Shown: positions 12,496-26,136 of the stretch, one piece after another
How positions within the stretch are numbered: the stretch's first letter is position 1
How the letters are laid out: the number at the start of each line of letters is the position of its first letter
From: Diphasiastrum complanatum
Taxonomy: Eukaryota; Streptophyta; Lycopodiopsida; Lycopodiales; Lycopodiaceae
NCBI GenBank assembly: GCA_029204225.1
Contig: CM055110.1
Location: 48,857,201 to 48,921,200, forward strand
Reading direction: 5' to 3'
DNA length: 64,000 nt
Program-made: the position numbers and the translations under genes
Notes under the pieces: generated by a model
Databases searched by the model: none
Told to the model about the DNA's origin: nothing
What the model saw: the letters and a program-made list of their open reading frames with translations, nothing else

Positions 12496-15400
12496 GAATC
12501 AGGGCAACTTTGACTTCCGAAAAACAAATGGAATCCTCAGCAGTAAGCCCAAGGCCTCGCGGAAAATTGAATAAAGTTGTCCTTGCTTACAGTGGTGGAT
12601 TGGACACCTCTGTTATTGTCCCTTGGTTGAGGTGCATAAAACATATCGATTGCACGATCTTATATCTCTTGCTTGTTGCTTGTCGTCCATGTCTCAATGA
12701 CATGGCTTATATCCTCTGTTACATTGTTTTCAACAGGGAGAACTATGGATGTGAGGTGGTTTGCTTCACGGCGGATGTTGGCCAAGGTGTTGGTGAAACA
12801 GAAGGACTTGAGGCAAAAGCAAAAGCAAGTGGTGCTAGTCAGCTTTTTATCAAGGACTTGAGAGAAGAGTTTGTGCATGATTTCATTTTTCCTTGTTTGC
12901 GAGCTGGGGCAGTCTATGAGCGAAAGTATTTACTTGGGACATCTATGGCACGACCTATTATTGCAAAGGTTAGCTCTTAGAACCCACATTGCCTTGCAGA
13001 ATTATCTGCATTTTATATGCTGGAAAGATCAAATGACCACAAATATAACAATAAAAGGGAAGTGCCGAGGTGATATTGCTTTAGAAAGTGTGCCGAGGTG
13101 ATATTCCTTCAAGAAGTGTTGAGCTTACTGGATTATCGTTGTTAGATGTTATTTCATGCTTTTTATAAGGTGGGACTGAATTTTCAAGCTTGTGCTTTTT
13201 GCAGGCCATGGTGGATGTAGCTAATGAAGTTGGTGCAGATGCTGTTTCCCATGGCTGTACAGGCAAGGGGAATGATCAGGTGAATGCAACAATCTAGCAT
13301 AATGATCAGCCACAAAATACTTAATTTTTATGTTAGGAACAAGGACATATATGATGATCACTCTCCATGACCATAGAATCTTCGTTGGCTACCTTTTGAT
13401 TAACTGTACCATGTTTCTTGCTAAGAACTTTGATTTTGTATCACTTTTTTTATCTCCTTGGTACCATTGCTCTTTCTTTTGGCTTCAAAAGTTTGCTCCG
13501 TACTTATCTCAAGCTTGTGACAAAGGCCTGATATGAATGAGACCGCCAAAATAGGAATCATAAGGACAAGATCTTTGTTGGCTACCTTTTCAACAACTGT
13601 AGCACTATTCTTGCTAAGAACTTTGATTTCTGTATGGTGCTCTATGTTCGAGTCTCCTTCGCTCATTCTCAACTTGTAGAGTTGATTTCCTTAAATACAG
13701 CACTCTTGAAACACTTGCAAACTTAAACTTTGCACAAAGCTTTGTGAGCTTCTTTTGCAGATCGTGCTTTTCTTGCAACACCAACCTTCATTCTGACTAT
13801 CTAATTGTTTTCTGCTACTATAGGACCGCTTTGTATGGAGCACACCCTTCCCCTTCCCCCTTCTTTCTTTTTCTTAGCCAATCTTGTGCAGCTGGGCCTA
13901 TTTTTGTGTTGGTTCCCTACAAGTGCCTCTTTTATCGAATCCCCGATGAAGCTTATTTCTCCACAAGATCCTCAGGATCCTCAGTTTCTTTCTTAAGATG
14001 TGTTAACTGCATGATTTCTACTTAGGGCAGATTAGCAGGTGCAAGGACTGTCTATTCTTCGGACTTCAAAAACCTCTAGGACTCTGATACGATGTTAGAG
14101 TTTTGCTTTAATACAAGTGACATTTGATAAAAATAATAGCAAACATATGAAGACAAAAGTAAAACAAATCTTTATTCTAAACAAGAATTGTACAATACTA
14201 TACTCTTTTTGAACTTGAGATTCTCACTCTCTACTCAATCGTACATCACTTATATGATGGAGATACAAGTAGCAACAAGACTCTTACCACAATGGACTAC
14301 ATATGTATTTCTACAGGTACTTTAATAACTTCTCCTATTTGTATCCTCTTTTGAGAAGCTTCTTGGAACTGGCTCTTTTGTACTTGTCTTTCAAATATTG
14401 TATATGTCTTTGTTTTGACTCTTAAAAACGGTTTCAAGTTTCAAATATGAACATTCCCTCACATTAATCTGGAGAAGACCACTTCTTGAATCAACCTTAC
14501 AGAGAGACCTAGCCTTAGACAGTCTATCAATGATATTTTCTATTCTAGGAATAAGGGAAGATTCAAATCTATTTTTCTAGAACTTGGGTCTCTTATACGA
14601 TGCCTTTCTTTTCGGTGGGTGAGCATCATTGTTAACAATTTCGTTCTTTAATGCTGATAAGGTCAATTTCAACCTCTTAGCATGGCAATGGCCTTATCCA
14701 AGTCATGTGGATCTACTGGGCCCAATGGAGATGTGATTTGCATATGCACTCCACTTGCATAGACTCCACTCGATGCCCTCAATCTGGCCTCTAACCTCTT
14801 TCGCATCATGCATGGGTGCAGACTTGTCCAAGAAGACTTCATTGAAATTAGCGTAAGAGTCGATCTCATGTATATTCTCAGATTTTTATGGTAGAGACAT
14901 TGTAGACAATTCTTTGTGAACCAAGCTTTAGTGTAGCAAAATCTATACGTGCTTGATTAGCTTTTTCATGGGACTCCCAAAACCATGGCGTTCTTTCCAA
15001 ACAATGATATGCTTCTTTTGCCTTTTCTTTGCCATGGAATTTTGGTGAAGACAGTCTATATGTGCAGGATCAGGAGTTAAACTAGTGTGGTTGGTCACAC
15101 TGGCAAATGCATGTTTGGATTCCAATCCCTCAAGTGTCTTCTTGAGCTTTTTGTTCTTGGAATTTTTTGAAGCAATTTTGTTTTTTGACCATCTCTTTTT
15201 CCATGTGCTCCATATGCTCACTTTGATCATGCTGAGCCATCATCAATGACGTTGCTTTGTCCTTCAAGTAAGAATGTTATTGCTTCTTGTTTGACATGCA
15301 TTTCAACTAATGTGGCCTAGAGGTACTTGCATACAAAGAAACCATGATTTCAACCAAGAGCTCTCATATCCTGTAACAACAGTTTTGGCAAAGAACAAGA

Positions 15401-18400
15401 ATGTATATAATCATTAGTCTTCACCCATCCATATTAATGTGCATGGCTGCACCATAGTAAGATTGCATGGAGACACAGATGCATGGTAACTATTCATATT
15501 ATTCAAACATGACTTGGGAAACATACAATATAAGATCACACTCTATTGAAGTAGCACCCGCATCTACAAGTAACATGATTTATAGCATAAGAATCATGTG
15601 CAAAGCAACATAGATGAGAAAGCAGGGATGGAAGTAAACTAAGAGAAACAGAATTGCCATGCCACTGGTATAACTAAGAGAGATCTGGATATAGCGAGGG
15701 AGAGGAAGGGGATCCTTTTAATCCTTTCTCAAGAGTAGACACCTGCAGTCTTATACCGCGATCTACCGATGGTTCTCCAAGAAACTCTTGCAATCACGAA
15801 GTCTGGAAGAATATTTCAATCAAAGGATATGGAAAAGAGAAGCAAATCTCCCCTCTTCTATGCCATCCTGGAACAAGATCGTAACTGAAGATCAAATCTC
15901 AACAGAAGGATATGCTGGAGATAGGTTGCATTTTTGGTCATTCCTCTCTTCTAGCACCGACATGGGAATGATCTTAGCTAGGAACACCGAGGAGAGTCCA
16001 CACTTCGATTTTAAAACCAAATTTCACAGATAGAAAATAGATGTTTTAGGAACACAAATTAGATGGATCAGCAAGCTTTCCTCCTTCCAGCACCTCTTTC
16101 TCCATGCCACCTATAAGAGAACCTCAAGGCAATGATTAGAATTTTGTCTTCCTCCACATGCTCCCCTAGATATAGGAGATTTCTATAATTTAGAATCATC
16201 TGAGGGTTTGGTTGGCCTTGAACCAACAACTTGGGCAGCTCATTCGCAGTTAAGACTTTGTGGTTGGACTTCGTGGTTGAAGATTGCATGTCTCCTTTGC
16301 TCTGCCGGGATAACATCGATTTATCATTCCCAGAATGATAGCTGCATTGTTATTTGTCAATATTAGTTGTTTATTGTTAGTGACCCAACCCCTTGGGTCA
16401 CACACCTTACTTGAAACGGGACATTGGACTGGGCCTATTGACTTGACCAGTGACTGGTGAACCACGTGCATGCCACTGTAGTCAGGGATATGTGCTTGGC
16501 ATCGAGACTCCTACCTTACACAGGATGGTGCTAGCTAGGGGGCAGGTGAGGCTGAAGGTGTTGACAGTGGTATGGGACATCGTTAGGGCTGGAAGCTGGA
16601 TCCACTTGTTATCAAAGTCTTAGGCCTATAGGGCACGGAGGGTGGATTTGGATTAGATCCTACGGCCGGGTATAGTGAGCGTTTGGTTTCTTGTGTTGAC
16701 TGGCACTTGCCGGTTTCTGGTTTTTGGAGTATCCGAGTACGTGACATTTACCCCATGTATATCACCCACAAGTCTATTAAAGCGCTACTGAGGGGAAATA
16801 GCCTTTTTATGCCACATAAGTAGCCATCAAATGTGCAACACTGCGTGCATACATGGAGCAAACTACAAACAAGTTGATCCTAAGCCCAAGATTTGGTCCT
16901 AGCCAGTCTGGTTATCAAATCTATACTCCGTTGTTTGACCCTATAGGACTAAAACAATCCTATTACCAGCTTGGGCGTTAACCACAAAGTGACCATGCCA
17001 CTAATCAATATCAAATAGACGGTCCTTTAATCTACTCTAAGCCACAAACTTAACAGTCTCTTTGTCTACTTAGCAGCCATATCTCTTCGTCTACTTAACA
17101 CCACCCTTACCATGTTGGCCATTTACATGTCAAGTCCCTTCGCATTTAGTATGTATCTCTTTAAAATAAAGCACACACATGCGTGCAACGAGTAATTCCA
17201 TCTAATTCTGCACAAATGCCATCATCTAATTACTGTATTCATTTTGTTACCATAAAATAGACCATCCTCCTTTCATCTACTCTAAGCCACAGTCTTTTCA
17301 TTTACTTAACAGCTGTATCTCTTCATTTACTGAACACCCGTACCATGCTGTGGCCAGGTAATTGTCAAGTCCCTTTTTATATTCAGTAAGTATTTCTTCA
17401 AAATAAAGCATACGCATGCATGCAACTAGCAATTCTGGCTTATTGTTATGCTAATCATGGTGATGCACAGGTACGGTTTGAGCTGACTTTTTTCGCCTTG
17501 AACCCAAAGCTAAGAGTAGTTGCTCCCTGGAGGGAATGGGACATCAGAGGCCGCGAAGACGCCATAGAATATGCAAAGAAGCATAATGTACCAGTACCAG
17601 TCACTAAGAAGTCCATCTATAGTCGAGATCGTAACCTCTGGCACATCAGTCACGAGGTCAAATCTAAACCCTTGCTTGAATTTTGATCAGTTTGTCTTCA
17701 GATTGTCAAAGAGAGATAGATGGGTTTTGGCCGTCTTACTTCAGTCTCATTGTTTTATTCTCTCCTAGGGAGACATTCTTGAAGATCCTGCTAATGAACC
17801 TAAGAAGGATATGTTTGTCATGACGGTGGATCCAGAGGAAGCACCAGACACACCCGAGTGCGTTTTATCACTTCAAAACTTTTTTTAGAAAGCTTATATA
17901 GCCAAATTGAAGCTTTTTACAACAGATTCCATGATGTGCTGTGAGCTTTAGTTCTGGGGTAAACATATACATATCCTGTATTTTGATGGTTTTGTTCCCA
18001 GTGTCATCATGCAACTGAGTAGCGTAGGCTGACATATGCTTCAGTAATTTGAAGTCTTTCTAATTTGATTAGAAATGGCTGCCCATATTGGAAATCTGGG
18101 CTTCTTGGGAATGAGGTTTGTTGTTTGTTTACATGCATGGAAGAGAGAGAATACTAAAAGAGAAAGTGAAGTGCTGAAAAATTATGTAAATGAAAAAGAA
18201 TTTGACGAATGCAGTAGCCACCATCTATCTGAATCGTTATTGCTTGAATGAGCTACAGATACATTGAAATTGGCATTGAGGCTGGTCTTCCGGTGTCGCT
18301 TAATGGCCAAGTTCTATCTCCAGCTACTCTTCTGGAAAAGCTGAATGAAGTCGGAGGCCGGCATGGCATTGGCCGAGTTGATATGGTTGAGAACAGGTTG

Positions 18401-18814
18401 GTGGGTATGAAAAGTCGAGGTGTATATGAAACCCCTGGAGGCACGATACTAACACTCGCCGTGAGGGAATTAGAAGCACTCACTCTTGACAGGGAAACAG
18501 TGCAGGTCAAAGATGGGTTGGCTTTGAAGTACGCTGAGCTGGTCTATGCAGGCAGATGGTTTGATCCACTTAGAGAGTCCATGGATGCTTTCATGGAAAA
18601 GATTACAGCTACAACATCAGGAAGCGTGACATTGAAACTCTTCAAAGGCTCTGTGACAGTTGCAAGTCGAAAAAGTCCATATAGTCTTTATCGGCAAGAT
18701 ATTTCGTCTTTTGAAGAAGGGAGTGGGATATATAATCAGGCAGATGCAGCTGGCTTTATTCGTCTATACGGGCTTCCAACACGTGTGCGTGCAATGCTAC
18801 GGGAAGGCTTATAG
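12496..18814 (+). CDS. Argininosuccinate synthase, six exons with conserved domains
   Basis: Joins citrulline and aspartate using ATP to make argininosuccinate, the penultimate step of arginine synthesis, in the plastid of plants. Exons: 12496-12631, 12737-12968, 13205-13279, 17471-17656, 17769-17857, 18259-18814. All introns are GT-AG with phases that join cleanly and there are no internal stops. Family landmarks in order: PP-loop AYSGGLDTS (ATP-binding), [31 protein letters not shown] (aspartate/citrulline site), [31 protein letters not shown] and a C-terminal end at [10 protein letters not shown]. The last exon carries the whole tetramer-forming C-terminal part. The mature part aligns end to end with plant enzymes. 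The first ATG in these exons (12530) would lack a full transit peptide, so an upstream exon is expected. The gene appears functional. Confidence 0.95.
13280..17470 (+). other. Long intron of argininosuccinate synthase
   Basis: 4.2 kb between the exon ending GKGNDQ and the exon starting VRFELTFF. It contains a partial tandem duplication at 13380-13628. The frames at 14.6-15.2 kb on the - strand have no recognised domain. No transposon with clear ends was found. Confidence 0.9.
13380..13628. repeat. Direct repeat of about 57 bp, copies about 192 bp apart
   Basis: Both copies (about 13380-13436 and 13572-13628) contain TTGGCTACCTTTT, then AACTGTA, then TTCTTGCTAAGAACTTTGAT. They suggest a local duplication within the intron. 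Confidence 0.8.
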
Positions 18815-19552
18815 CTGCAACATAGCTCGTATAAGGAAACTTCACAGCAGCATTATGTATAAATCGCATCCTTATTTGAAGCCAAAAGGGCTGCCAATGC
18901 ATTGGCCAAGATAGATATGGATTGAAATTACTTGAATTCAGTAGTTTGATAGCTAATTATTACAGTGTGATTTATCTTCGTAATGGGATAGCACACATTC
19001 GTCTGCTGAAGACAATCGATAGTAGCGCTTGGCATAGTAACATCATCAGATCGCAATTTGAAGTCCTCCGAAACCAATTCTAATCAAACTATTAAGAAAA
19101 AAGATTTCTTCTCAGAAAATGTGCACGATAGTGCAAGTTTATATGATTTGATTCAATGCTGCAACGTCAATGTGCTATACAGTGCTTATAATCTTTGAGG
19201 GAATCACCAATTTTGGGTATGTGTAGGATCAAGTTCCGTGACCAGAACATAATAGGGTGTCTAAGAACCCGAGGGCAAGGGTCTGAAACCAGGTAATGTT
19301 CTGATCCGGGGACTTCAGTTTGCGTAAAGAATGGCCAGGTTTTCTTTCAGCATTGAGTTTCCACATCTTGTGGAGGACTTGATAGGTTTTCTAGGCACAA
19401 TGCCCATCATGCTAGAGATTACAAATGCAATGTCAAAACATAGAATTCATGGGTAATAATGCCCCAAAAACGAACTAAACAAGAATCTTGTGGTACGCCA
19501 CAAGGGTCTTGTCATAACGATGGTAATATGCTGAAAATGCATGCTAATGCTA

Positions 19553-20067
19553 GTGGCTTTCACAGAATTAATGAACCGTGTACAGTGAACCGTACGGTTC
19601 TCAAAAAAATTTAGGATGAACCGTGGTGAACTGTACTAATTAATTAATAATTTTTTTTATTCCTACCCCCCCCCCAAAAACAGCCTAAAAATATGCAAAA
19701 AAAGGCCAAAAAAAGTGTGTCTGTGAAATCTGTGAACTCTGTGTCTGAAATCTATGTCTGTGAAATCTGTGAAATATGTGTCTGTGAATGAATCTGTGAA
19801 ATGAGAAATCTGTGTCTGTGAAATCTGTCAAACTATTTAAGTCTGTCCAAATAGTGAAATGTGAAATCTGTGCCTGTGCAATATGAAATGAATCTGTGTC
19901 TGTGCAGTGTGAAATGAATCTGTCTGTGAGTGTGAAATTTGTTAATTAATTAATTACTTAATTAACTATATATAGGAACCGTACCACGGTTCATGAACCG
20001 TGGTACGGTTCACCCCACGGTTCCCAGGACCCACAGTTCTGAGAACCGTGGGTTCTATGGTGGCTTT
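19553..20067. mobile_element. Complete hAT-type MITE with 8-bp target-site duplication
   Basis: The element spans 19561-20059 (499 bp) and has no transposase. The 8-bp direct repeat GTGGCTTT flanks it at 19553-19560 and 20060-20067, the length typical of hAT elements. Termini are CACAGAA on the left and, on the opposite strand, CATAGAA on the right. Close to both ends are palindromic GAACCGT / ACGGTTC motifs, densest at 19978-20055. The centre is a TCTGTGAAA-rich tandem array. It lies about 740 bp downstream of the argininosuccinate synthase stop codon. Confidence 0.85.
19715..19940. repeat. Degenerate tandem repeat (GTGTCTGTGAAATC-like)
   Basis: Many copies of a 7-14 bp unit based on TCTGTGAAAT / TGTGTCTGTGAAA fill the centre of the MITE. 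Confidence 0.85.
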
Positions 20068-23000
20068 TATGTTCATTCATGGATACTCCATATTCTGTTA
20101 TTTGGCTGCATGCCTCACTTTGCATGAATTACTACTTGCATGTATGGGCCAATACAGTACCTATCATCTACTATATCTAATCTCCGAAATCTCAATCGTC
20201 TCCTGTAGTGTTGATGTTTTTACAAAGTACTTTGACCAACTTAAACACATTGTTGCCTTTCCAAGGCAATGCCAATAAAGTTAAAAAAAGAATGTGTTGA
20301 TGGAGAGAATTTCATGGTAGAAAACATTCAATTTTTGTTCCAAAATGATATTAGTAGCAAGACTAGCATCTAAGATATCTGCAACTTTCAAATAAAAGTT
20401 GACAGTTTTTTCAAGATAATGATTTGTCTGATTTTTTCAAGTTTCACAGATAAAGTTATTTCGCACAAGGAAATAAGAAGAATCTGAACACCAAGGTTGG
20501 ATAGGATAATGTGGTCCAAAAGAAGTAGATAAGACATCATTGAAACATTTTAGCTAAAAGCAAAAATATGAGGGCATTGTAGTCATTTAGACTTGAATTT
20601 GAATGTGTGTTCTATATATAATATCATCAAATGATGTGGACATCATGAGTTGAAATGTATTTGGAGTGCATGAATTGAAAAATGAGAGAGTTTTTTAATT
20701 CATGGTAGTTAAACGACCAAAAAATGTAGAAAGAGATGAGTTTGAAATAAGCTTGTGAAAGAAATGCATGAATGAACTAGAATTTTTGTTAAAAGTACCT
20801 ATGGGTAATTTCATCCCAATATTGATTTCCTTAGGAAAAGTGGCATTTTAGACGATAATTTGCCAATTCATCCTTTTTTTATATCTTCTTCTAGTTCCAT
20901 CCAAGCCTTGGTGCTTTTTAGATTTGAGAACAAGCTTGACATAACATTGGAAATAGAACATGATAAGCAAATTATGTTATTTCTCATTTGGCATCGTGCC
21001 TATCTACGTAAGGACCAACTTTTTTCCTTCTTGGTCATGCTAATAGGATGTATGTAATGGTACATTTAGTTTCATTTTGATTCCCTTGTCAAAAAATGTA
21101 TGCTTTTTCAAAGCATCACATGATCGTCTTTTAAACGCTTGCTTCTTAGCTTGTAATTTAGTAATGGTCATACAACATTATCAATAGTGTAGTAGATCGA
21201 GCTAGTGTAGCTTAGTTGGTAGAATCTCTTTTTATTGATAGTCATGCTTTGTATAGGGTCATAGATCCACCTTCCATGTATTGTTCTCAATCAAAATTGA
21301 TGCTCATTCACTCACCTTGAATTCATTTGGTGTAATGGTATTGCTTCATTAGTAGCTTGTTGTATGTCAAGATCCCATCATTGGACTCAATCACTTAAAA
21401 CATTCATAATCTCCAATACTCCCCCCTTGATCAAACATGCATGACTAGCAACCAAGTATATGTCAATCGAAATAAATCCAAGAGATGCAAAGGATGAGTC
21501 ATCTCTCCTACTCTTGCATCATTGAATCCGCAAAACACAATGGTCCACAACATGTGAGATACGGCACTCTTGCATCCAAGAAATTCATGTTCTAGGTCGG
21601 TACTAAGAACGAGATATCTTTGACATGCTTATTATGTCATGCCATTCGACCTTTCTAGTACACTTGCTTCATCCTAGAAAAGTGTGCTCTAGCCTTCCAT
21701 GACTATCTTATCAAACTCTTGAAAATATCTTTGGATGAATTCAATGTTTTTAGTTCAAAGAATGATCATCACTCTCAATAGAAAATTGTTTTTCAAAATA
21801 TTAGATTCAGCATTGTCCCAAATTCTCCTAAAGTTGCTAGGAAGGTGTACCCAAAGCTTCCTCTAGAAGCTATAACTTGATGTTTGCCTAAGAAGCTATC
21901 TCATTCTATTGGCTATGGGTACTAATGTACTATCTCACCGATGGTGGCAATCTAAGACTAGCAGCAAAAATTAGAGTCTCAAACTAGGTTAGGGTTTGGA
22001 GAGGACATCCACTCACCATGCATACTTCATGTGAATAAGGCTCAGCCCATTCATTTTTTAGGTTATAATGAATAGAGATTGAAGCATAGTGATTTTCCTA
22101 CATATCTAGCTATTCTTGATTAGTGTGGTGGTATTGCTCTTGATGATTGATATATTGCCACATTTGTGAATTTGGTTAATTTCATTAATAGTAGCATACT
22201 TGGTTGAGTTTAGGATTGATGTGGTTTCAATAAGGACAGAGCGATGGAAGTAGGAAGGAGCAGACACCATAGCCACAAAAGATAAAACCACAATACTTCT
22301 TTAAACAAATCCAAAACCCTAGTGGGCCAATTATACTAATCTAGATCATATTACTGCAAGCAGACCTATAAAATCAAACATATTAAATGACAATTAAGGT
22401 AGAAATTCTTGGAAAATTATATTCTAAAATGTTCAAAAATAAGATAATCATGCTAAGCATAGCAAAATTTTACGAGAATCAAGCTAAATTAACTACTAAA
22501 TAATATGATATTAGAAAATTGTACTGAACGTAGAAAGGGTTTCTTACTTACCCACTTCAAAAAGCTAGTTAAAGTAATTGTTATATTTTGGTCCTAAAAA
22601 ATATTCGGGCCTTGTCATTAATGTCATGGATCAAAATAAGATGACGATGTCTCATTCTGTCATGGTGCCAAAAAATTTGAACTAGATTGTTTTTTTCTAG
22701 GTTCACCTGGTTTGAGCACTTGTAATCAATGGCACTCTAGAATCCGAAATATTTTTCAACTATCCTAATTTCCTAAATGATCCAAAATTGAAAATGATCA
22801 TTATACAAAAGATAACATCCAAATTTGGTAGAGTGCTTTTCCAGTGTTCGATGAACATGTATGCATGTTTGGATGCATGATACATGGAAGTACAGTAGAT
22901 TGATCAGAGTAATTTCATGCTAGAATACAGTTTCATAAAAAGCTAGTCGAAAAGCAAATTTCCCAGTTACTAGGTGTTTTACATAAAAATTTTAGATTTT

Positions 23001-23640
23001 TCGAAATCATTGCATGTCATGTCTGATGCATGCCGAATGTTTCGAAATCCTTTCAGAATGAGATGGCAACTGTGAAACTGCCAAGTCGATGGTTTAAATC
23101 GATTTTCACAGTTTTGGTCCATATCGAACGGAATTTGAAAACTGTGGATGTTTTGATTTTGTTCAAATTCGTTGGTTATTGATCAAACAGAAATTGCTTA
23201 TAAAGTGAATGACTTTACTGAGTTGAAATCAGTCAATTTGATAAGGTCACAGTACCTCTCACTTTCGGTTGAAGATTTTGGGAATTTGTCAACTAATAAG
23301 GAGCATTTCTTGTTTTATGTAATCTAAGACCAAGAATAACGCAAACCTTGTTGGAATGGTTTCTATGCCAATCTATATGTCGATTTGCCAGTAGTTGAGT
23401 GCGGCACTTAACTAATGAACAATCAAAACTGTTTGAATGACCAGTAGATAAAAGTTTTAAAATTGGACCTTTTCCACCAAATTTGGGGCTTTTAGCCTGA
23501 ACCACATTTGGGATGGGGGGAAGGAGATGAAGCCTGAGGGGTAGATGATTGGTGGACCAAGTGATCCAATTATTTTAATTTACTTCCAATTCTTGAAGTA
23601 TAAGTGATAGCAAGTGAGAATACAGTTGGGAACACGCAGA
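20068..23640. other. No gene recognised
   Basis: AT-rich sequence with only short frames. The one structured item I see is the tRNA-like stretch near 21.2 kb. Confidence 0.6.
21195..21285 (+). mobile_element. Possible degraded tRNA-derived SINE head
   Basis: A good A-box-like TAGCTTAGTTGGTAGA is followed about 45 bases later by a weak B-box-like GGGTCATAGATCCA. No folded tRNA, A-tail or target-site duplication could be shown, so this is tentative. Confidence 0.3.
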
Positions 23641-23645
23641 ATTAG

Positions 23646-26136
23646 TTAATTTTCATATTTTAGACTTAGCCCGTACCGATTTAATCTTAGGTTACGAATG
23701 GTTATTTAGTAAATTGCCTTCTCTGTTAATTGATTTTGAGAAGCATGTTCTCACTTTCAAGGAGGGTGATAAGGTAGTTACGTTATTTGGCAGTAATTTT
23801 GTACGTCCGTTGGATCAGATTTCTACAGTTAATAAAATGGAAACATTGGATTATTCTGAGTATGAAGTTTTTTCAATATGTGCTCTTTCAGTTGTGGATG
23901 TTCCTAAAATGAATCTAAATGGTTATGAATTCTCAGCAATTCCTAACTCAGTAAATTTAGATCATGAACAAGCAGTGAAAGAACAGATCATAAATGAATT
24001 TAGGGATGTTTTTCCATCTGAATTACCTCATGGTTTACCACCGTCTAGGTCAGTAGACCACAAGATTGAGTTAATTCCAGGAAGTCAACCTGTCTCTAGA
24101 CAACCTTATAGGTTCTCTCAGAAAGAGGAGACAGAGATTTCAAATCAAATAGAAAACTATCTGAGGATGGTACAACCTAGTAAATCACCATGGGGTGCTC
24201 CTGTTCTCTTCTTAAAGCGAAGAAAGATGGAGGTTTCCGAATGTGTGGATGACAAGGGTCTTAATAAAGTGACTATCAAAAATAAATATCCATTACCCAG
24301 GATGGATGACCTTGTAGATCGCTTAGGTGGAGCTCGGTATTTCACCAAGATAGATCTCAGGACAGGGTACCATCAAATAAGAATTAAGTCGGAAGATGTC
24401 CAAAAGACAGGATTTCGTTCTAGATTTGGTCATTATGAATTCTTAGTGTTGCCATTTGGATTAACGAATGCTCCAGCAACGTTCCAGCAAATTTTGAACG
24501 ATTTATTTCGTCCATATTTGGGAAGTTTGTGGTTGTATTCTTAGACGACATTCTCGTTTACAATAAATCCTTGGTGGAACATGTAGAACAATTAAAAATC
24601 ATCTTGATGAAACTCCGTCGGGAGTTACTCTACGCTAAAGAGTCCAAGTGTGAAATCTTTAAGCAAGAGTTGCTTTATCTCGGTCATAAGATCACAGTAA
24701 ATGAGATCAAGATTGACGAGGATAAAATCAAAATTGTGATTGAGTGGCCAATTCCGGTAACTGTGAGGCAGGTAAAGCCATTTTTAGGTTTTACACTTTT
24801 CTTCAAGAGATTTATTGAGGATTATGCTAAGTTAGCAGCACCACTTAATAATCTGACAAAAGGATTTGTTGATGAAAAGAAAAAGAGGAATCAATCTAGT
24901 CCGCCTATTGTTTGGAACGAGGAATTGAATCAATGTTTTGAGAAACTTAAAACAATAATTGTTTCAGCTCCCGTGTTACAAATTGCAAATCCAGATTTAC
25001 CTTACGTCGTGAGAACGGACGCAAGTGATGTTGCAGTTGGAGCGGTTCTATTACAAATGGATAGGCCACTAGAGTTTGAGAGCAAAAAATTCATTGGTCC
25101 TCAATTGCGTTATACTACGCAAGAAAAGGAATTGTTTGCTGTAATCCATGCACTTAAAACCCGGAGACACAACTTGTATGGTAGTAAGTTTGTAGTGTAT
25201 ACGGATCACCAGCCTCTTAAGTATTTTTGTAATCAACATGATCTTCGGGGGAGAAAAGCTCGATGGGCTGAATTGATGCAAGAATTCGATCATGAAATCC
25301 GTTACATAAGAGACAGCTCTAATCAAGTTGCAGATGCTCTTAGTCGGATCGGTGAACTGAACGACTTGTCATTCACCCAGATTTCTACGGATCTATATCT
25401 TTCGCTGAGAGGAAAATATGAATCAAACTCCCATTTTGGTCACATTTGGAACATTGTTCAAACCGGAAGAAATGTGGACAGTGTTGAGTCATAAAACACA
25501 GGGGACTCAACTAACTAAGAAAGATAAGAAGATTGTGGAACAGTTTACCATTCGAGATGGATTACTATTTCGGAATGGGAAAGTTTGTGTACCTGGGGAT
25601 GATGAGCTCAAACGTAAGATTTTGTTTGAATGTCATGACATACCATGTACAGGACATCCCGGTATACACAGGACTCTGGACTTGGTTAAAAGAGAATTTT
25701 ATTGGCCAAAGCTCAAGCCATATATCGAGTCATATGTTGTTAAATGCAAACCATGTCAACTAGCAAAGGCTGAACGCCATAAGGTGGTTTGTTGCATCCG
25801 TTAGATATCCCTGATCAGAAATGGGAAAGCATATCTATGGATTTTGTAGTTGGACTTCCAAAGACCCAACGGCAAAATGAATCTATTTGGGTTGTAGTGG
25901 ATCGGTTAACTAAGTTAGTTGCATTCATCCCACTGGTTGAGTTTGCATATAATAGTAGAAAACATTCTGCTTCAGGTTACAGTCCTTTTTTGCTTATGTA
26001 TGGTTTTCAACCTAGATCTCCAGTAAATGTTGAGACGAAGTCTGTTAAGATCCAGAAGTTTACATATTTTAGCCCACCATCATGTTCTTTTCATGTGTTG
26101 AGGAAAAAAGACATAGATTTGCACCTGAGAGACTAG
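23646..26136 (+). pseudogene. Ty3/gypsy retrotransposon A: protease end, RT, RNase H and damaged integrase
   Basis: Order: C-terminal protease piece with LILGYEWL (about 23670); RT with the [31 protein letters not shown] and [13 protein letters not shown] blocks; catalytic FLDD box (about 24540); RNase H with TDASDVAVGAVL and YTDHQPLKYF; integrase zinc-binding HPGIHRTLD ... CKPCQLAK (about 25650-25760); and the start of the integrase core, SMDFVVGLPKTQ. Frame changes occur near 24530, 25440 and 25800. The core then jumps from TKLVAFIP to LVEFAYNSRKH, losing roughly the stretch that holds the second Asp and the Glu of the DDE triad. No LTRs could be assigned. It cannot encode a working polyprotein as it stands. 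Confidence 0.9.
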
